Of a stretch of 64,000 nt of DNA, positions 1 to 8,392 are shown piece by piece; the first letter of the stretch is position 1; every line of letters begins with the position of its first letter. Source of the stretch: an uncultured Bacteroidales bacterium (lineage in GTDB: Bacteria; Bacteroidota; Bacteroidia; Bacteroidales; FEN-979); assembly GCA_903945175.1 (NCBI GenBank), contig CAJAUM010000025.1, positions 1-64,000 of the forward strand, given 5' to 3'. Made by a program: the position numbers and the translations under genes. The notes beneath the pieces were generated by a model, which saw nothing but the letters and a program-made list of their open reading frames with translations, had not been told where the DNA came from and did no database searches.

Positions 1-2
1 AC

Positions 3-212
3 AGCATGTGCGACAGTGTATATGAGAATCCACATGCAGAAAGGGTCAATGGAACGATAAAAAATGATTACCTGGTTTTCTATAATCCACAAAATTACCT
101 GCAGCTGTATCAAATGACGCAAAAGGCCATCTACATGTACAATTATATCAGGCCACATCAATCAGTTAATCGTCTTAGTCCTGTTAAATTCGAGGAATTA
201 TTAACAGAATAA
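3..212 (+). CDS. IS3-family transposase (OrfB/integrase core), C-terminal fragment
   Basis: This is the end of a DDE integrase-type transposase, the enzyme that cuts and joins an insertion sequence. The reading frame is open to the left edge, so the start lies outside the window; the first ATG seen (position 6) is internal. The residues NPHAERVNGTIKNDYL hold the last catalytic acidic residue region of the rve core (the E of the DDE triad is in AERVNGT), and the ending YNYIRPHQSVNRLSPVKFEE is the standard IS3-type C terminus. Only 69 residues are visible, so it cannot be told whether the element is intact. The downstream 116 bp contain a plausible element end. Confidence 0.85.
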   Translation, partial: SMCDSVYENPHAERVNGTIKNDYLVFYNPQNYLQLYQMTQKAIYMYNYIRPHQSVNRLSPVKFEELLTE

Positions 213-332
213 CGAGTTGTTGACAAAAGAAAAAAGGACCAAAAAAGAAAAGAAACAATAACAAACATTACTTTTGAAAATCAAGAATAAAATCCCCTAA
301 AACGGTCAACGCTATTCAGGCGTGGACATTTT

Positions 333-388
333 GTCACGCGTAACGTGTCACGTGTCACGTTTTGTTTGTCACGCGTAACGTGTCACGA
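333..388. repeat. Heptamer tandem repeats (GTMACGY, about 8 units)
   Basis: Reading in steps of seven from 333 gives gtcacgc, gtaacgt, gtcacgt, gtcacgt, tttgttt, gtcacgc, gtaacgt, gtcacga. Seven of eight units fit GTMACGH. As a consequence a 20-bp direct repeat occurs at 333-352 and 368-387. The array ends one base before the stop codon of the rhomboid gene on the minus strand. It codes for nothing. It resembles the heptanucleotide short tandem repeats known from cyanobacteria, and two similar arrays occur elsewhere in this window. Confidence 0.85.
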
Positions 389-389
389 T

Positions 390-1004
390 TTAATTCAGGC
401 CGATCTGCTGCAGAAAAATCAATGCCAATCCTGGTTTAAGGGCCAGGGTAAATACCACTCCGAACACAGCGCCCCATAAGTGGGCATCATGTCCGATGTT
501 ATCCCGGCCTTTTTTAGCCATGTAATATTCATAGGCTACATATAAAACCCCGAAAACGGGGGCAGGAATAGGCAAAGGGATGAAGAACAGGAAAATTTTC
601 CCGGCAGGATAGAGGATGATGCTTGAAAATACCACGGCAGATACAGCGCCCGAGGCGCCAACTGCATTGTAGAACACATCGTTTTTATATTTTCCGAAGG
701 CCGGAATAATCGACAGGATGAGACCGCCGACATAGAGGAGGATAAAGTAAAAACCTGACTTGCCTGGGAAATATAAGCCGAAATAAGCTTCAACGATTAC
801 ACCAAATGAATAGAGTACGAGCATGTTGATAAACAGATGCACATACCCTGCATGAAGAAAACCATAGGTGAAGAAACGGTACCAGTGGTTGCTGTGTTTT
901 GCATCGTACGCATTGAACTTTAATTTCGCAAACCACGCTTCGTTGTTCAGCGAAAAAACTGAAACTGCAGCTGTAATGAAGATGATGATGTAGGTGATTA
1001 CCAT
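390..1004 (-). CDS. Rhomboid-family intramembrane serine protease
   Basis: A multi-pass inner-membrane protein of 204 residues expected to cleave other membrane proteins within the bilayer. The catalytic serine sits in GASG (Ser118) and the catalytic histidine in GHDAHLWG (His175), which is the Ser-His dyad of rhomboids. Near residues 41-60 the sequence HWYRFFTYGFLHAGYVHLFINM carries the family's loop/TM2 HxxxxHxxxN signature. Six hydrophobic segments can be traced. It follows the membrane protein at 1043-1867 by 38 bp on the same strand, so the two are probably cotranscribed. Substrates are unknown. Confidence 0.88.
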   Translation of the reverse strand: MVITYIIIFITAAVSVFSLNNEAWFAKLKFNAYDAKHSNHWYRFFTYGFLHAGYVHLFINMLVLYSFGVIVEAYFGLYFPGKSGFYFILLYVGGLILSIIPAFGKYKNDVFYNAVGASGAVSAVVFSSIILYPAGKIFLFFIPLPIPAPVFGVLYVAYEYYMAKKGRDNIGHDAHLWGAVFGVVFTLALKPGLALIFLQQIGLN

Positions 1005-1042
1005 ATAAATGAACGAAATAGTGCGTTAGCGAGGTGGCGAAA

Positions 1043-1867
1043 TTACTTGGTCGTTTCTATTTGTTTTTCTTTGGTGAAGTCGGTTTCAGATCCCAGTACA
1101 CTGTGGGGAATCAGGAATATGGCAAGCAGTACAATGGATGCAAGGATGGGCCAAAGCCGGTTTTCGCGGTTCTTTTTCATGACAACCAAGGCAATAACCC
1201 AGAAGATAAAGGCAACCAGTGATTTGTTATCGGTCAGATCATGTCCGAATGGCCATCCGGTCCAAAAGGCATCAAAGGCAAGTTTCTGCATGATGGGACC
1301 CAGGATCAGCACCCCGATACCTGTGGTAATTACTGTGATCCAGGCATAGATATAGGTGTTTTTCATCCTGAAGATGACCATCATGCCGGTAAGTGTTGAA
1401 AACAGCATGCCACAAAACACAAACAAAATATGAGGCAATAAAACAATCCATGACACAAATCCGGTATAGCGCAAAACAGCAGGGTGATCATTGAGCAAGA
1501 TGCGCTGATTATCCTTGACCAGGGTAACCTGATACATCACTTTTCCTGCAGGTTCCTGATGCGGAAGATATCCGACCAACGTGTCGCCATGACGCTGCAT
1601 TGGCTGTATATGCCAGGTGTCATAACTTTTAAAGCGGCGCAATTTCAACTCTCCTTTGATGCTTGTGTCAGCAGCCACAATCCTGATGGGCGCATCATCC
1701 TGCTTGTCATACGACCGGATCAGTTTATATTTAATTGTTTGCTGGCCGATCTCCGTCGTTCCACGAACCGGATAGGTAGGACCGGTCATTCGCTGGTACA
1801 TGGCGAGCGCCACAGTAAATAGGATTGCAAAAAGCCAGATAAGAATAGATTTCAACGTTAAATTCAT
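1043..1867 (-). CDS. Conserved multi-pass membrane protein of unknown function
   Basis: I do not recognise a named function. The 274-residue protein has one N-terminal membrane segment (about residues 7-24), then a hydrophilic domain of about 110 residues rich in beta-type sequence (extracytoplasmic by the orientation), and then four C-terminal membrane segments. A striking invariant-looking stretch, FWTGWPFGHDLTDNK, lies between the third and fourth of these. The overall plan, a small beta domain followed by a membrane bundle, is common in Bacteroidota proteins of unknown role. A TATCTTTG promoter element lies 38 bp upstream and the rhomboid gene follows, suggesting a two-gene operon. Confidence 0.7.
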   Translation of the reverse strand: MNLTLKSILIWLFAILFTVALAMYQRMTGPTYPVRGTTEIGQQTIKYKLIRSYDKQDDAPIRIVAADTSIKGELKLRRFKSYDTWHIQPMQRHGDTLVGYLPHQEPAGKVMYQVTLVKDNQRILLNDHPAVLRYTGFVSWIVLLPHILFVFCGMLFSTLTGMMVIFRMKNTYIYAWITVITTGIGVLILGPIMQKLAFDAFWTGWPFGHDLTDNKSLVAFIFWVIALVVMKKNRENRLWPILASIVLLAIFLIPHSVLGSETDFTKEKQIETTK

Positions 1868-1904
1868 AAATAACCAGTGTTAAAGAATAATTTCTTTTCT
1901 TCTG

Positions 1905-1912
1905 CAAAGATA
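1905..1912 (-). promoter_or_regulatory. -7 promoter element (TATCTTTG) for the 1043-1867 gene
   Basis: On the minus strand the bases read TATCTTTG, an exact match to the Bacteroidota -7 consensus TAnnTTTG. It lies 37 bases ahead of the start codon at 1867. No clear -33 TTTG was found at the expected distance. Confidence 0.5.
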
Positions 1913-1913
1913 A

Positions 1914-4832
1914 TTATTTGATCCGATATTGCTCCAGTAGATCATATACAGCCTGATGAATATTTGTCCGGATATTCATCTCTGACAGCCTGTGGTTAGC
2001 TGCATCAGGATAGACGCGGTTAGAGAGAAAAATGTAGATCAGTTCATTCACGGGATCAGCCCAGATGTACGTGCCGGTAAACCCCGAATGTCCATAGCTT
2101 TGCGGAGAGGTCCCCTTGCAGGAGGGTCCGTCAGGTGAGAAGATCAGCAACGGTTTATCGAATCCAAGCCCTCTGCGGTTTCCCTTTTCCGGAAACTGAA
2201 CCCGCGTAAATTCAAGGATGGTGGAGGACGATACATATTCTTTGCCTCCATAACTTCCTTGTTGCAGCAGCATCTGCAGGATGACTGCCACGTCTGAAGC
2301 ATTGCTGAAGAGGCCGGCATGACCCGACATGCCACCAAGCATGGCCGCACCAGGATCGTGAACGTCGCCCCAAATCAGCTGCTTTCGAAAAAGGGGTTCA
2401 TATTCTGTGGGAATGATCTGTGACATCGGGAACCTGTTCCGGGGGCTGAATCCCAAGGTCGTTAATCCCAATGGCTTATAGAATGTTGCTTCCAGATAAC
2501 GGTCGAAAGGCAGTCCGCTGATACGTTCAACGACCATGCGCAGCAGGTAAAACCCAATGTCGCTGTACTTATAATCGCTGTTTTGGCGAAGCGGTGAATC
2601 GATGATCCGTTTGATAAGCGTATCTTTATAATCCTTACGGATGTAAAGGTTTTGCGCCACCCTCACCGGGAATGCCTTCGATGAATCAGCCTGGTAAATC
2701 GCCGGATCAGGATTCCCATTCTGTAACGTGGCTTTAAAAAACGGGATCCAGTCCTGCAATCCTGCCTGGTGCGTCATAACATCGCGGATCCGGAGGTTTG
2801 CTTTGTTGCTTCCTTTGAGAACCGGCAGCAAAGTTCCGAGGCTGTCATTCAGTTTTATATTACCCTGGTCATACAGTTTCATCACAGCCAGGGTGGTGGC
2901 TGCAACTTTAGTGACAGAGGCCAGATCGTAAAGATCTTGCCGGGTAACTGCCACGGTGTCTTCGTACCGGGGATGTCCGAATGACTTTTCATAAAAGATC
3001 TTTCCGTTTTTTGCCAGCAGGATCTGGCAGCCGGGATAGGCTCCCGAAGCGATGCCTTGTTGCGCGAGTGAATCAATTATTTCCAATGATTCAGAGGGTA
3101 ATCCAATCTCTTCGGGTATCACAAATTCAAGCCTGCTCTTTTCAGTTACATCACCGGTTGCATAGGTGAACTGACCGGCTGTTACCGGGAGTTTCCCGTG
3201 AGCTCCGATTCCTCCAAAAATAACCTCGGCCATGGCAAGTTCTGTGGAGGAATTATCCTGGTAGGCTACCACGATGGCTTCAGCTTTGGCGATACCGGGG
3301 ATTTGGCTGAGTGCATAAGGGGTCCCGAAAAGGGCCATGATGGTGCGGTTTGTACGCGTAAGGGCATCGATGAAACGGATCGTGGAATGCCTCAAACCAA
3401 AGGTATCAGCCGCATTGCTGGTGATGCCATGAATGCCAAGGATCACGATATCTCTGGTGGAAATTTGCGCCAATATACTGTCCGAATGCTGTTTTGTGAA
3501 TATTTTCGGCAGATTGAAAACCTGCATATTCACATATTTTTTCAGGGTGGTCTGAAAAAGGTTTGGCAGCGAATCGCCCATTGACAGAACGGCCATTTTC
3601 CTGCGATCGAGACCGGTAAGGGGGATCATCATCAAATCATTTTTTATAATGGTCACCGATTCATTGACCATCTTCTGTCGGAGTACATTTGATGCCGGAG
3701 GATTCAGGTCTGTCACCAGGTTTTCAAGGCGGATGACCGGCTTATGCATCAGGCCAAGTTTCTCTTTCAGTTCCAGAATCCGCCGGCACCTGCGCTCCAG
3801 GGTGTCATTTGAGAATAATCCATTGTCGATGGCCGTTTTAATTCCACGGATGGCCATATCCATATCCTGCGGAAGCAGCAGGATGTCATTCCCTGCCTGA
3901 AGCGCCTTCAACTCGATTTCACCCGGTTTGTAATATTTCGTTACACCTTGCATGTCAAGGGCATCCGTGAAAACATACCCGTTGAATCCCAGTTGCTTTT
4001 TCAGCAGATCGGTGATGACACTTTTTGACAGGGTTGCCGGGGTGTTTTTCATAGAATCGAGGCTGGGCACATACAGATGCCCGATCATCACGCCCATTTC
4101 ACCTGCATTGATCAGGGCTTTGAAAGGATACAGTTCGACTGAATCCATGCGTTGCCTGCTGTGGTTGATAATGGGAAGGGTGAGGTGCGAATCGTTATCC
4201 GTATCGCCGTGACCGGGGAAATGTTTTGCCGTAGTCATGATTCCCCCATCTTGCATGCCTTTCATGTACAACAGGCTTTTACGTGTTACCAGATCACGAT
4301 TTTCGCCAAACGATCTGAAGCTGATGACCGGATTTTTCGGATTATTATTGATGTCAACCACCGGAGCAAAATTGATCTGGATTCCCAGTCTCTGGCAACT
4401 CTTTGCCACCATCCTTCCCATCGCATAGATGAGTGAATCATCTGTTATCGCTCCCAGCGCCATCTGCCGGGGAAAAGAAAAGGCGCTGTCGAGCCGCATT
4501 CCCAGTCCCCATTCTGCATCCATCGAAATCAGCATGGGGGTTTGTGCCGATTGCTGCAACCTGTTCGACAGGATGGCCTGCATTACCGGAGATCCCTTAA
4601 AAAAACAAACACCACCCACATTGTATTTCTGTATGACCCGGGTAAGACTGTCGTTGTAAGTAGAGTCTTTCCAGGAGTAGGCCCGGATGATGCACAATTG
4701 GGCGATCCGTTGTTCGATGGACAAAGATTTGTATACGGAATCGACCCAGTAATTTGAATTGACCTGTCCAGAGGCCGTTTCAGCTGTGTGGAAGATTCCA
4801 GCGAACAGGCATAGCAGGATTAAGTATTTCAT
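1914..4832 (-). CDS. Glycoside hydrolase family 3 fused to a serine beta-lactamase-like hydrolase, secreted
   Basis: A two-enzyme fusion of 972 residues. The N-terminal half is a GH3 beta-N-acetylhexosaminidase (NagZ type): KHFPGHGDTD at about 203-212 contains the family histidine/aspartate loop, followed by SHLTLP and a C-terminal GH3 alpha/beta domain to about residue 570. The second half (about 585-970) is a class C beta-lactamase/PBP4*-like hydrolase with SVTK (Ser639, Lys642), YSD (Tyr756; usual motif YxN) and a late HSG triad. I chose the ATG at 4832 rather than 4913 because it starts a clean signal peptide, MKYLILLCLFAGIFHTAETASG. Expected location is the periplasm, with a role in peptidoglycan sugar and peptide turnover. 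The same fusion is found across Bacteroidota. Confidence 0.9.
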   Translation of the reverse strand: MKYLILLCLFAGIFHTAETASGQVNSNYWVDSVYKSLSIEQRIAQLCIIRAYSWKDSTYNDSLTRVIQKYNVGGVCFFKGSPVMQAILSNRLQQSAQTPMLISMDAEWGLGMRLDSAFSFPRQMALGAITDDSLIYAMGRMVAKSCQRLGIQINFAPVVDINNNPKNPVISFRSFGENRDLVTRKSLLYMKGMQDGGIMTTAKHFPGHGDTDNDSHLTLPIINHSRQRMDSVELYPFKALINAGEMGVMIGHLYVPSLDSMKNTPATLSKSVITDLLKKQLGFNGYVFTDALDMQGVTKYYKPGEIELKALQAGNDILLLPQDMDMAIRGIKTAIDNGLFSNDTLERRCRRILELKEKLGLMHKPVIRLENLVTDLNPPASNVLRQKMVNESVTIIKNDLMMIPLTGLDRRKMAVLSMGDSLPNLFQTTLKKYVNMQVFNLPKIFTKQHSDSILAQISTRDIVILGIHGITSNAADTFGLRHSTIRFIDALTRTNRTIMALFGTPYALSQIPGIAKAEAIVVAYQDNSSTELAMAEVIFGGIGAHGKLPVTAGQFTYATGDVTEKSRLEFVIPEEIGLPSESLEIIDSLAQQGIASGAYPGCQILLAKNGKIFYEKSFGHPRYEDTVAVTRQDLYDLASVTKVAATTLAVMKLYDQGNIKLNDSLGTLLPVLKGSNKANLRIRDVMTHQAGLQDWIPFFKATLQNGNPDPAIYQADSSKAFPVRVAQNLYIRKDYKDTLIKRIIDSPLRQNSDYKYSDIGFYLLRMVVERISGLPFDRYLEATFYKPLGLTTLGFSPRNRFPMSQIIPTEYEPLFRKQLIWGDVHDPGAAMLGGMSGHAGLFSNASDVAVILQMLLQQGSYGGKEYVSSSTILEFTRVQFPEKGNRRGLGFDKPLLIFSPDGPSCKGTSPQSYGHSGFTGTYIWADPVNELIYIFLSNRVYPDAANHRLSEMNIRTNIHQAVYDLLEQYRIK

Positions 4833-4983
4833 AATGTTCAGTTTATATTGTCTGTTGAAGATCCATCTCATGACATGATCCCGCTTTACAAAAGTCAGAA
4901 CTTTCATATTCATTCTGAAGCGACCCTTGCCAAATCTTTTCTTTTTTTATTAACATGCGCCCGTGCCCGTTGGGTAATTAACC

Positions 4984-4991
4984 TATCTTTG
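4984..4991 (+). promoter_or_regulatory. -7 promoter element (TATCTTTG) for the transketolase operon
   Basis: Exact TAnnTTTG match, 50 bases ahead of the transketolase N-half ATG at 5042, in the 209-bp divergent gap. A TTGGG at 4970-4974 is too close to be a standard -33 element. Confidence 0.5.
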
Positions 4992-5041
4992 TTTCAGGTC
5001 AAATTAAGAAAATTTTCATTTTTCATTTTTTATACAATTCG

Positions 5042-5887
5042 ATGCTTTCAATTGATGCTTTAGAAAAACTTGCCTCGCAAGTCAGACGCGACATTGTTCG
5101 TATGGTTAACGGAGTATCATCCGGCCATCCCGGAGGACCGCTGGGATGTGCAGATTTCCTTGTCGCCCTCTATTTTAAAATCATGAAGCCCGATCTTTTG
5201 AAATTTTCCATTGATGGGGTGGGAGAGGATCTCTTCTTTTTGTCAAACGGACATCTTTCAGCTTTATGGTATAGTGTTTTGGCGCGTTATGGTTATTTCG
5301 ACGTGAAAGAACTGACCACATTCCGCAAGCTGGGATCGCGTTTGCAGGGACATCCTGCCACAGCCGAGGGGTTGCCCGGTGTGCGTATGAGTTCAGGTTC
5401 CCTTGGGCAGGGTTTATCCGTTGCTATTGGAGCCTCTATTGCAAAGAAAATGAACAATGACGACCATCTTGTGTACTGTTTGATGGGCGATGGAGAGCTT
5501 CAGGAGGGTCAGAACTGGGAGGCAGCAATGTTTGCAGCGGGCAAAAAAGTGGATAATCTCATTGCTGTGGTAGACTGCAACGGCCAGCAAATTGACGGGC
5601 CAAATGAGCGTGTTCTGCCTTTGGGTGATCTTCAGGCAAAATTTTTATCCTTTGGATGGAATGTGATATCAATGTACGGCAACGACATGACCGAAGTGGT
5701 GGAGACACTGAAAAAGGCCCAGTGGTATACCGGCCAGGGGCAACCTGTGATGATCCTGATGACAACCCACATGGGATATGGTGTTGACTTTATGTTAGAC
5801 AACCATGAGTGGCATGGCATATTTCCAAATGATGAACAAACGAAAAGCGCCCTTGAACAGTTGGAGGAGACGGTTGGAGACTATTAA
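5042..5887 (+). CDS. Transketolase, N-terminal (thiamine diphosphate-binding) subunit
   Basis: Together with the product of 7419-8372 this makes a two-polypeptide transketolase, which moves two-carbon ketol units in the non-oxidative pentose phosphate pathway in the cytosol. The protein has 281 residues, the usual size for the split N-half. It carries SGHPGGPLGCADF near residue 28 (substrate/ThDP site) and GDGELQEGQNWEA near 148, the GDG(x)N thiamine diphosphate-Mg motif. The C-terminal pyrimidine-binding domain is absent and is encoded separately. Unusually the partner gene is not adjacent: a VWA-protein gene of about 1.5 kb lies between. Confidence 0.93.
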   Translation: MLSIDALEKLASQVRRDIVRMVNGVSSGHPGGPLGCADFLVALYFKIMKPDLLKFSIDGVGEDLFFLSNGHLSALWYSVLARYGYFDVKELTTFRKLGSRLQGHPATAEGLPGVRMSSGSLGQGLSVAIGASIAKKMNNDDHLVYCLMGDGELQEGQNWEAAMFAAGKKVDNLIAVVDCNGQQIDGPNERVLPLGDLQAKFLSFGWNVISMYGNDMTEVVETLKKAQWYTGQGQPVMILMTTHMGYGVDFMLDNHEWHGIFPNDEQTKSALEQLEETVGDY

Positions 5888-5891
5888 AAAA

Positions 5892-5947
5892 ATGACGAAT
5901 GACGAATGACGAATGGCGAATTACCAATGACCAGTGACCAATTACCA
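5892..5947. repeat. Heptamer tandem repeat (degenerate ATKACSA, 8 units)
   Basis: Steps of seven from 5892 give atgacga, atgacga, atgacga, atggcga, attacca, atgacca, gtgacca, attacca. The array starts five bases after the transketolase N-half stop codon and covers the first possible ATG (5906) of the VWA gene. Because the unit is seven bases, gain or loss of one unit would shift any frame that starts inside the array. Confidence 0.85.
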
Positions 5948-7417
5948 ATTTCGGAGGATAAATCAGGGAGAGCAGCACTCTTAACGGGTCGGTATTCAAT
6001 TTTTCATTGGTCATTGGTCATTGGTAACTGGTCATTTTTCCTCATTCTGCTCCTCCTCTTTTTATTTTGCCTCTCCCTCTCTGGTTTTTCCCAGGGTCAG
6101 CAAGAACAGGGAAGGCCAAAGCCGACCACCCGTATTTTGTTTGTGTTTGATGCCTCTCAGAGCATGTTTGGCCGTTGGCAGAGTGATACCAAATTCAATA
6201 TTGCCGTCAAACTTTTCTCAAACATCCTTGATAGTTTACGCACCCAACCCAACCTGGAACTGGCTTTACGTATGTACGGACACCAGAAGCAATTCCCACC
6301 ACAGGATTGCAATGATACCCGGCTTGAGGTGCCTTTTGCGAAAGATAATATAACCAGGATTAAACATGTTCTCAAAACAATTATCCCCAAAGGAACAACC
6401 CCCATTGCCTATGCCCTTTCTCAGGCAACCAAAGATTTCCCGCCATGCGATAATTGCAGGAATGTAGTGATCCTGATAACCGATGGGCTGGAAGAATGCG
6501 GTGGTGACCCATGCGCCGTTTCTCTTGAACTTCAGAAAAAGGGCATCATGTTAAAGCCTTTTATTGTCGGGATCGGGAAAAATTTTCGCGATCAGTTTGA
6601 ATGCGTGGGCACCTATTTTGATGCTTCTAACGAAAAGGAATTCAGAAATGCCCTCAATGTGATCATTTCCAGAACTTTGAACCCGACAACCATCCAGGTG
6701 AACCTGCTTGATATTTATGGTAAACCAACAGAAACCAATGTCAACATGACCCTGTACGATAATTTTTCTGCTCTTCCTAAATACAATTTTATCCACTCAT
6801 TCAATGCCAAAGGACTTCCGGATACACTCGATATCGATCCGCTGATCACCTACGATGTGGTAGTCCACACCATTCCACCGGTTCGCAAGGACAGTGTTAA
6901 GCTCACGCCCGGCAAGCATAACATCGTTGGCATTGATGCGCCACAGGGGTTTCTGGCATTCAAGGCATCCGGTAACAGCACGCTGAAGTATCTCCCGTGT
7001 ATTATCCGTAAGAAAGATCAAAACGAAACCATCAACGTTCAGCAGTTTGACCAGATTGAAAAATATCTTACCGGTTCCTATGATGTCGAGATTTTATGTC
7101 TCCCAAGGCTCAAAGTTCGTGATGTTGAAGTAAAGCAAAGCCATACAACCATGGTCGAAATGCCCCTTCCCGGGATTGCTGTGATCCAGAAATCGACCAA
7201 TGGTTACGGCAGTCTATACCTGGAGGATAAAAACCAGCTGGTTTGGTTATACAATCTCAGGGACAACCAGCAGCAGCAGGAAACGCTCTATTTGCAGCCG
7301 GGAACATATCGCGTGGTGTTTCGTTCAAAATATTCTAATAAATCATCCTATACAACAGAAAAAACATTTAAAGTCGAACCTGGCCAAACGGTCAATTTAA
7401 AATTATACCCGAACTGA
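5906..7417 (+). CDS. Secreted VWA-domain (von Willebrand factor A) protein
   Basis: A secreted or membrane-anchored protein with a VWA domain, a metal-dependent protein-binding fold. The MIDAS motif DASQS is present (FVFDASQSMFG), followed by ITDGLEECGGDPC; two cysteine pairs (CDNC, CGGDPC) suggest disulphides outside the cytoplasm. The C-terminal half is made of beta-rich segments that look like repeated small sandwich domains. The start is uncertain: ATG 5906 and ATG 5927 lie in heptamer repeats, while TTG 6014 would give a neat signal peptide, VIGNWSFFLILLLLFLFCL, ending at GFSQG. The stop is one base before the ATG of the transketolase C-half, so translation is probably coupled. Ligand unknown. 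Confidence 0.85.
   Translation: MTNGELPMTSDQLPISEDKSGRAALLTGRYSIFHWSLVIGNWSFFLILLLLFLFCLSLSGFSQGQQEQGRPKPTTRILFVFDASQSMFGRWQSDTKFNIAVKLFSNILDSLRTQPNLELALRMYGHQKQFPPQDCNDTRLEVPFAKDNITRIKHVLKTIIPKGTTPIAYALSQATKDFPPCDNCRNVVILITDGLEECGGDPCAVSLELQKKGIMLKPFIVGIGKNFRDQFECVGTYFDASNEKEFRNALNVIISRTLNPTTIQVNLLDIYGKPTETNVNMTLYDNFSALPKYNFIHSFNAKGLPDTLDIDPLITYDVVVHTIPPVRKDSVKLTPGKHNIVGIDAPQGFLAFKASGNSTLKYLPCIIRKKDQNETINVQQFDQIEKYLTGSYDVEILCLPRLKVRDVEVKQSHTTMVEMPLPGIAVIQKSTNGYGSLYLEDKNQLVWLYNLRDNQQQQETLYLQPGTYRVVFRSKYSNKSSYTTEKTFKVEPGQTVNLKLYPN
6004..6031. repeat. Inverted copy of the heptamer repeat (4 units)
   Basis: tcattgg, tcattgg, tcattgg, taactgg. This is the same heptamer family as 5892-5947 in reverse orientation. 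TTACCAATGACCA at 5921-5933 is perfectly complementary to 6015-6027, so the two arrays could pair as a 13-bp stem around an 81-base loop. In the VWA frame the array encodes part of the signal-peptide start. Confidence 0.8.
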
Positions 7418-7418
7418 T

Positions 7419-8372
7419 ATGACTGAATATAAAAACCTTGGTTCCAAAGATACCCGGTCCGGATTTGGAGAGGCGCTGCTTGAGGTGGGCAGGCAAAACC
7501 CCAATGTGGTTGCCTTGTGTGCCGATCTTACCGGATCGATGAAGATGGATGCATTTGCGCATGAATTTCCTGCCCGCTTTATTCAGGTTGGGATCGCAGA
7601 AGCCAACATGATGGGCATTGCCGCAGGGCTGACTATCGGAGGTAAAATTCCCTATACAGGAACCTTCGCCAATTTTTCTACAGGCAGGGTCTATGATCAG
7701 ATCAGGCAATCGATCGCTTATGCCAACAAAAATGTGAAAATCTGTGCTTCACACGCAGGACTCACCCTGGGCGAGGATGGGGCAACGCATCAGATCCTTG
7801 AGGACCTGGGATTGATGAAGATGCTCCCAAACATGACCGTGATCAACCCGTGTGATTTTAACCAGACCAAGGCTGCCACCCTGGCCATCGCGAACCATCC
7901 AGGACCGGTGTATCTGCGTTTTGGCCGCCCCAAATGGCCCAATTTCACATCACCGGAACAGCCGTTCATCATTGGGAAGGCCCTGATGCTCAGCGAAGGT
8001 TCGGATGTCTCCATTTTTGCAACAGGGCACCTGGTTTGGACCGCATTGCAGGCCTGTAAAGTGCTTGAGGAACAAGGGATTCATGCAGAGATCATCGATG
8101 TTCATACCATTAAGCCCCTGGATGAGGAGGCCATTCTTGCCTCAGTGATTAAAACAGGGTGCGTGGTAACGGCAGAGGAACACATGAGAAATGGCGGATT
8201 GGGCGACAGCATTGCCCAACTGCTTGCCCTGAAGCATCCGGCCCCCATGGAAATGGTTGCCGTCAATGATCATTTTGGGGAAAGCGGGAAACCTGAAGAT
8301 CTGCTGAAGAAATTCGGACTGGATGTTCCGGATATTGTGGCTGCGGCGCTCAAGGCCATGGCAAGAACGTAA
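7419..8372 (+). CDS. Transketolase, C-terminal subunit
   Basis: The second half of the split transketolase, 317 residues: pyrimidine-binding domain followed by the C-terminal regulatory domain. The motif GIAEANMMGIAAGL near residue 67 holds the glutamate that activates thiamine diphosphate, and SHAGLTLGEDGATHQ near 113 holds the substrate-binding histidines. The C-terminal domain runs from VSIFATGHLVW onward (about 196-317). Only one base separates it from the stop of the VWA gene. Function depends on pairing with the 5042-5887 product. The family also includes DXP synthase, but the two-gene layout and size fit transketolase. Confidence 0.93.
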   Translation: MTEYKNLGSKDTRSGFGEALLEVGRQNPNVVALCADLTGSMKMDAFAHEFPARFIQVGIAEANMMGIAAGLTIGGKIPYTGTFANFSTGRVYDQIRQSIAYANKNVKICASHAGLTLGEDGATHQILEDLGLMKMLPNMTVINPCDFNQTKAATLAIANHPGPVYLRFGRPKWPNFTSPEQPFIIGKALMLSEGSDVSIFATGHLVWTALQACKVLEEQGIHAEIIDVHTIKPLDEEAILASVIKTGCVVTAEEHMRNGGLGDSIAQLLALKHPAPMEMVAVNDHFGESGKPEDLLKKFGLDVPDIVAAALKAMART

Positions 8373-8392
8373 TCAGACGCAGCCATTCGCAA

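Noticed and set aside
333-388. Possible CRISPR array
   Set aside because: The repeat unit is seven bases with no spacers and no cas genes nearby; it is a simple tandem repeat. The arrays at 5892 and 62391 fail in the same way.
3198-3584. 128-codon open frame on the plus strand
   Set aside because: Antisense within the GH3/serine hydrolase gene; no signal or domain, and the sense frame is clearly coding.
5790-6014. 74-codon minus-strand frame across the repeat region
   Set aside because: Its residues (repeats of VIGHWSLVI and VIRHSSFVI) are a translation of the heptamer repeats, not a protein.
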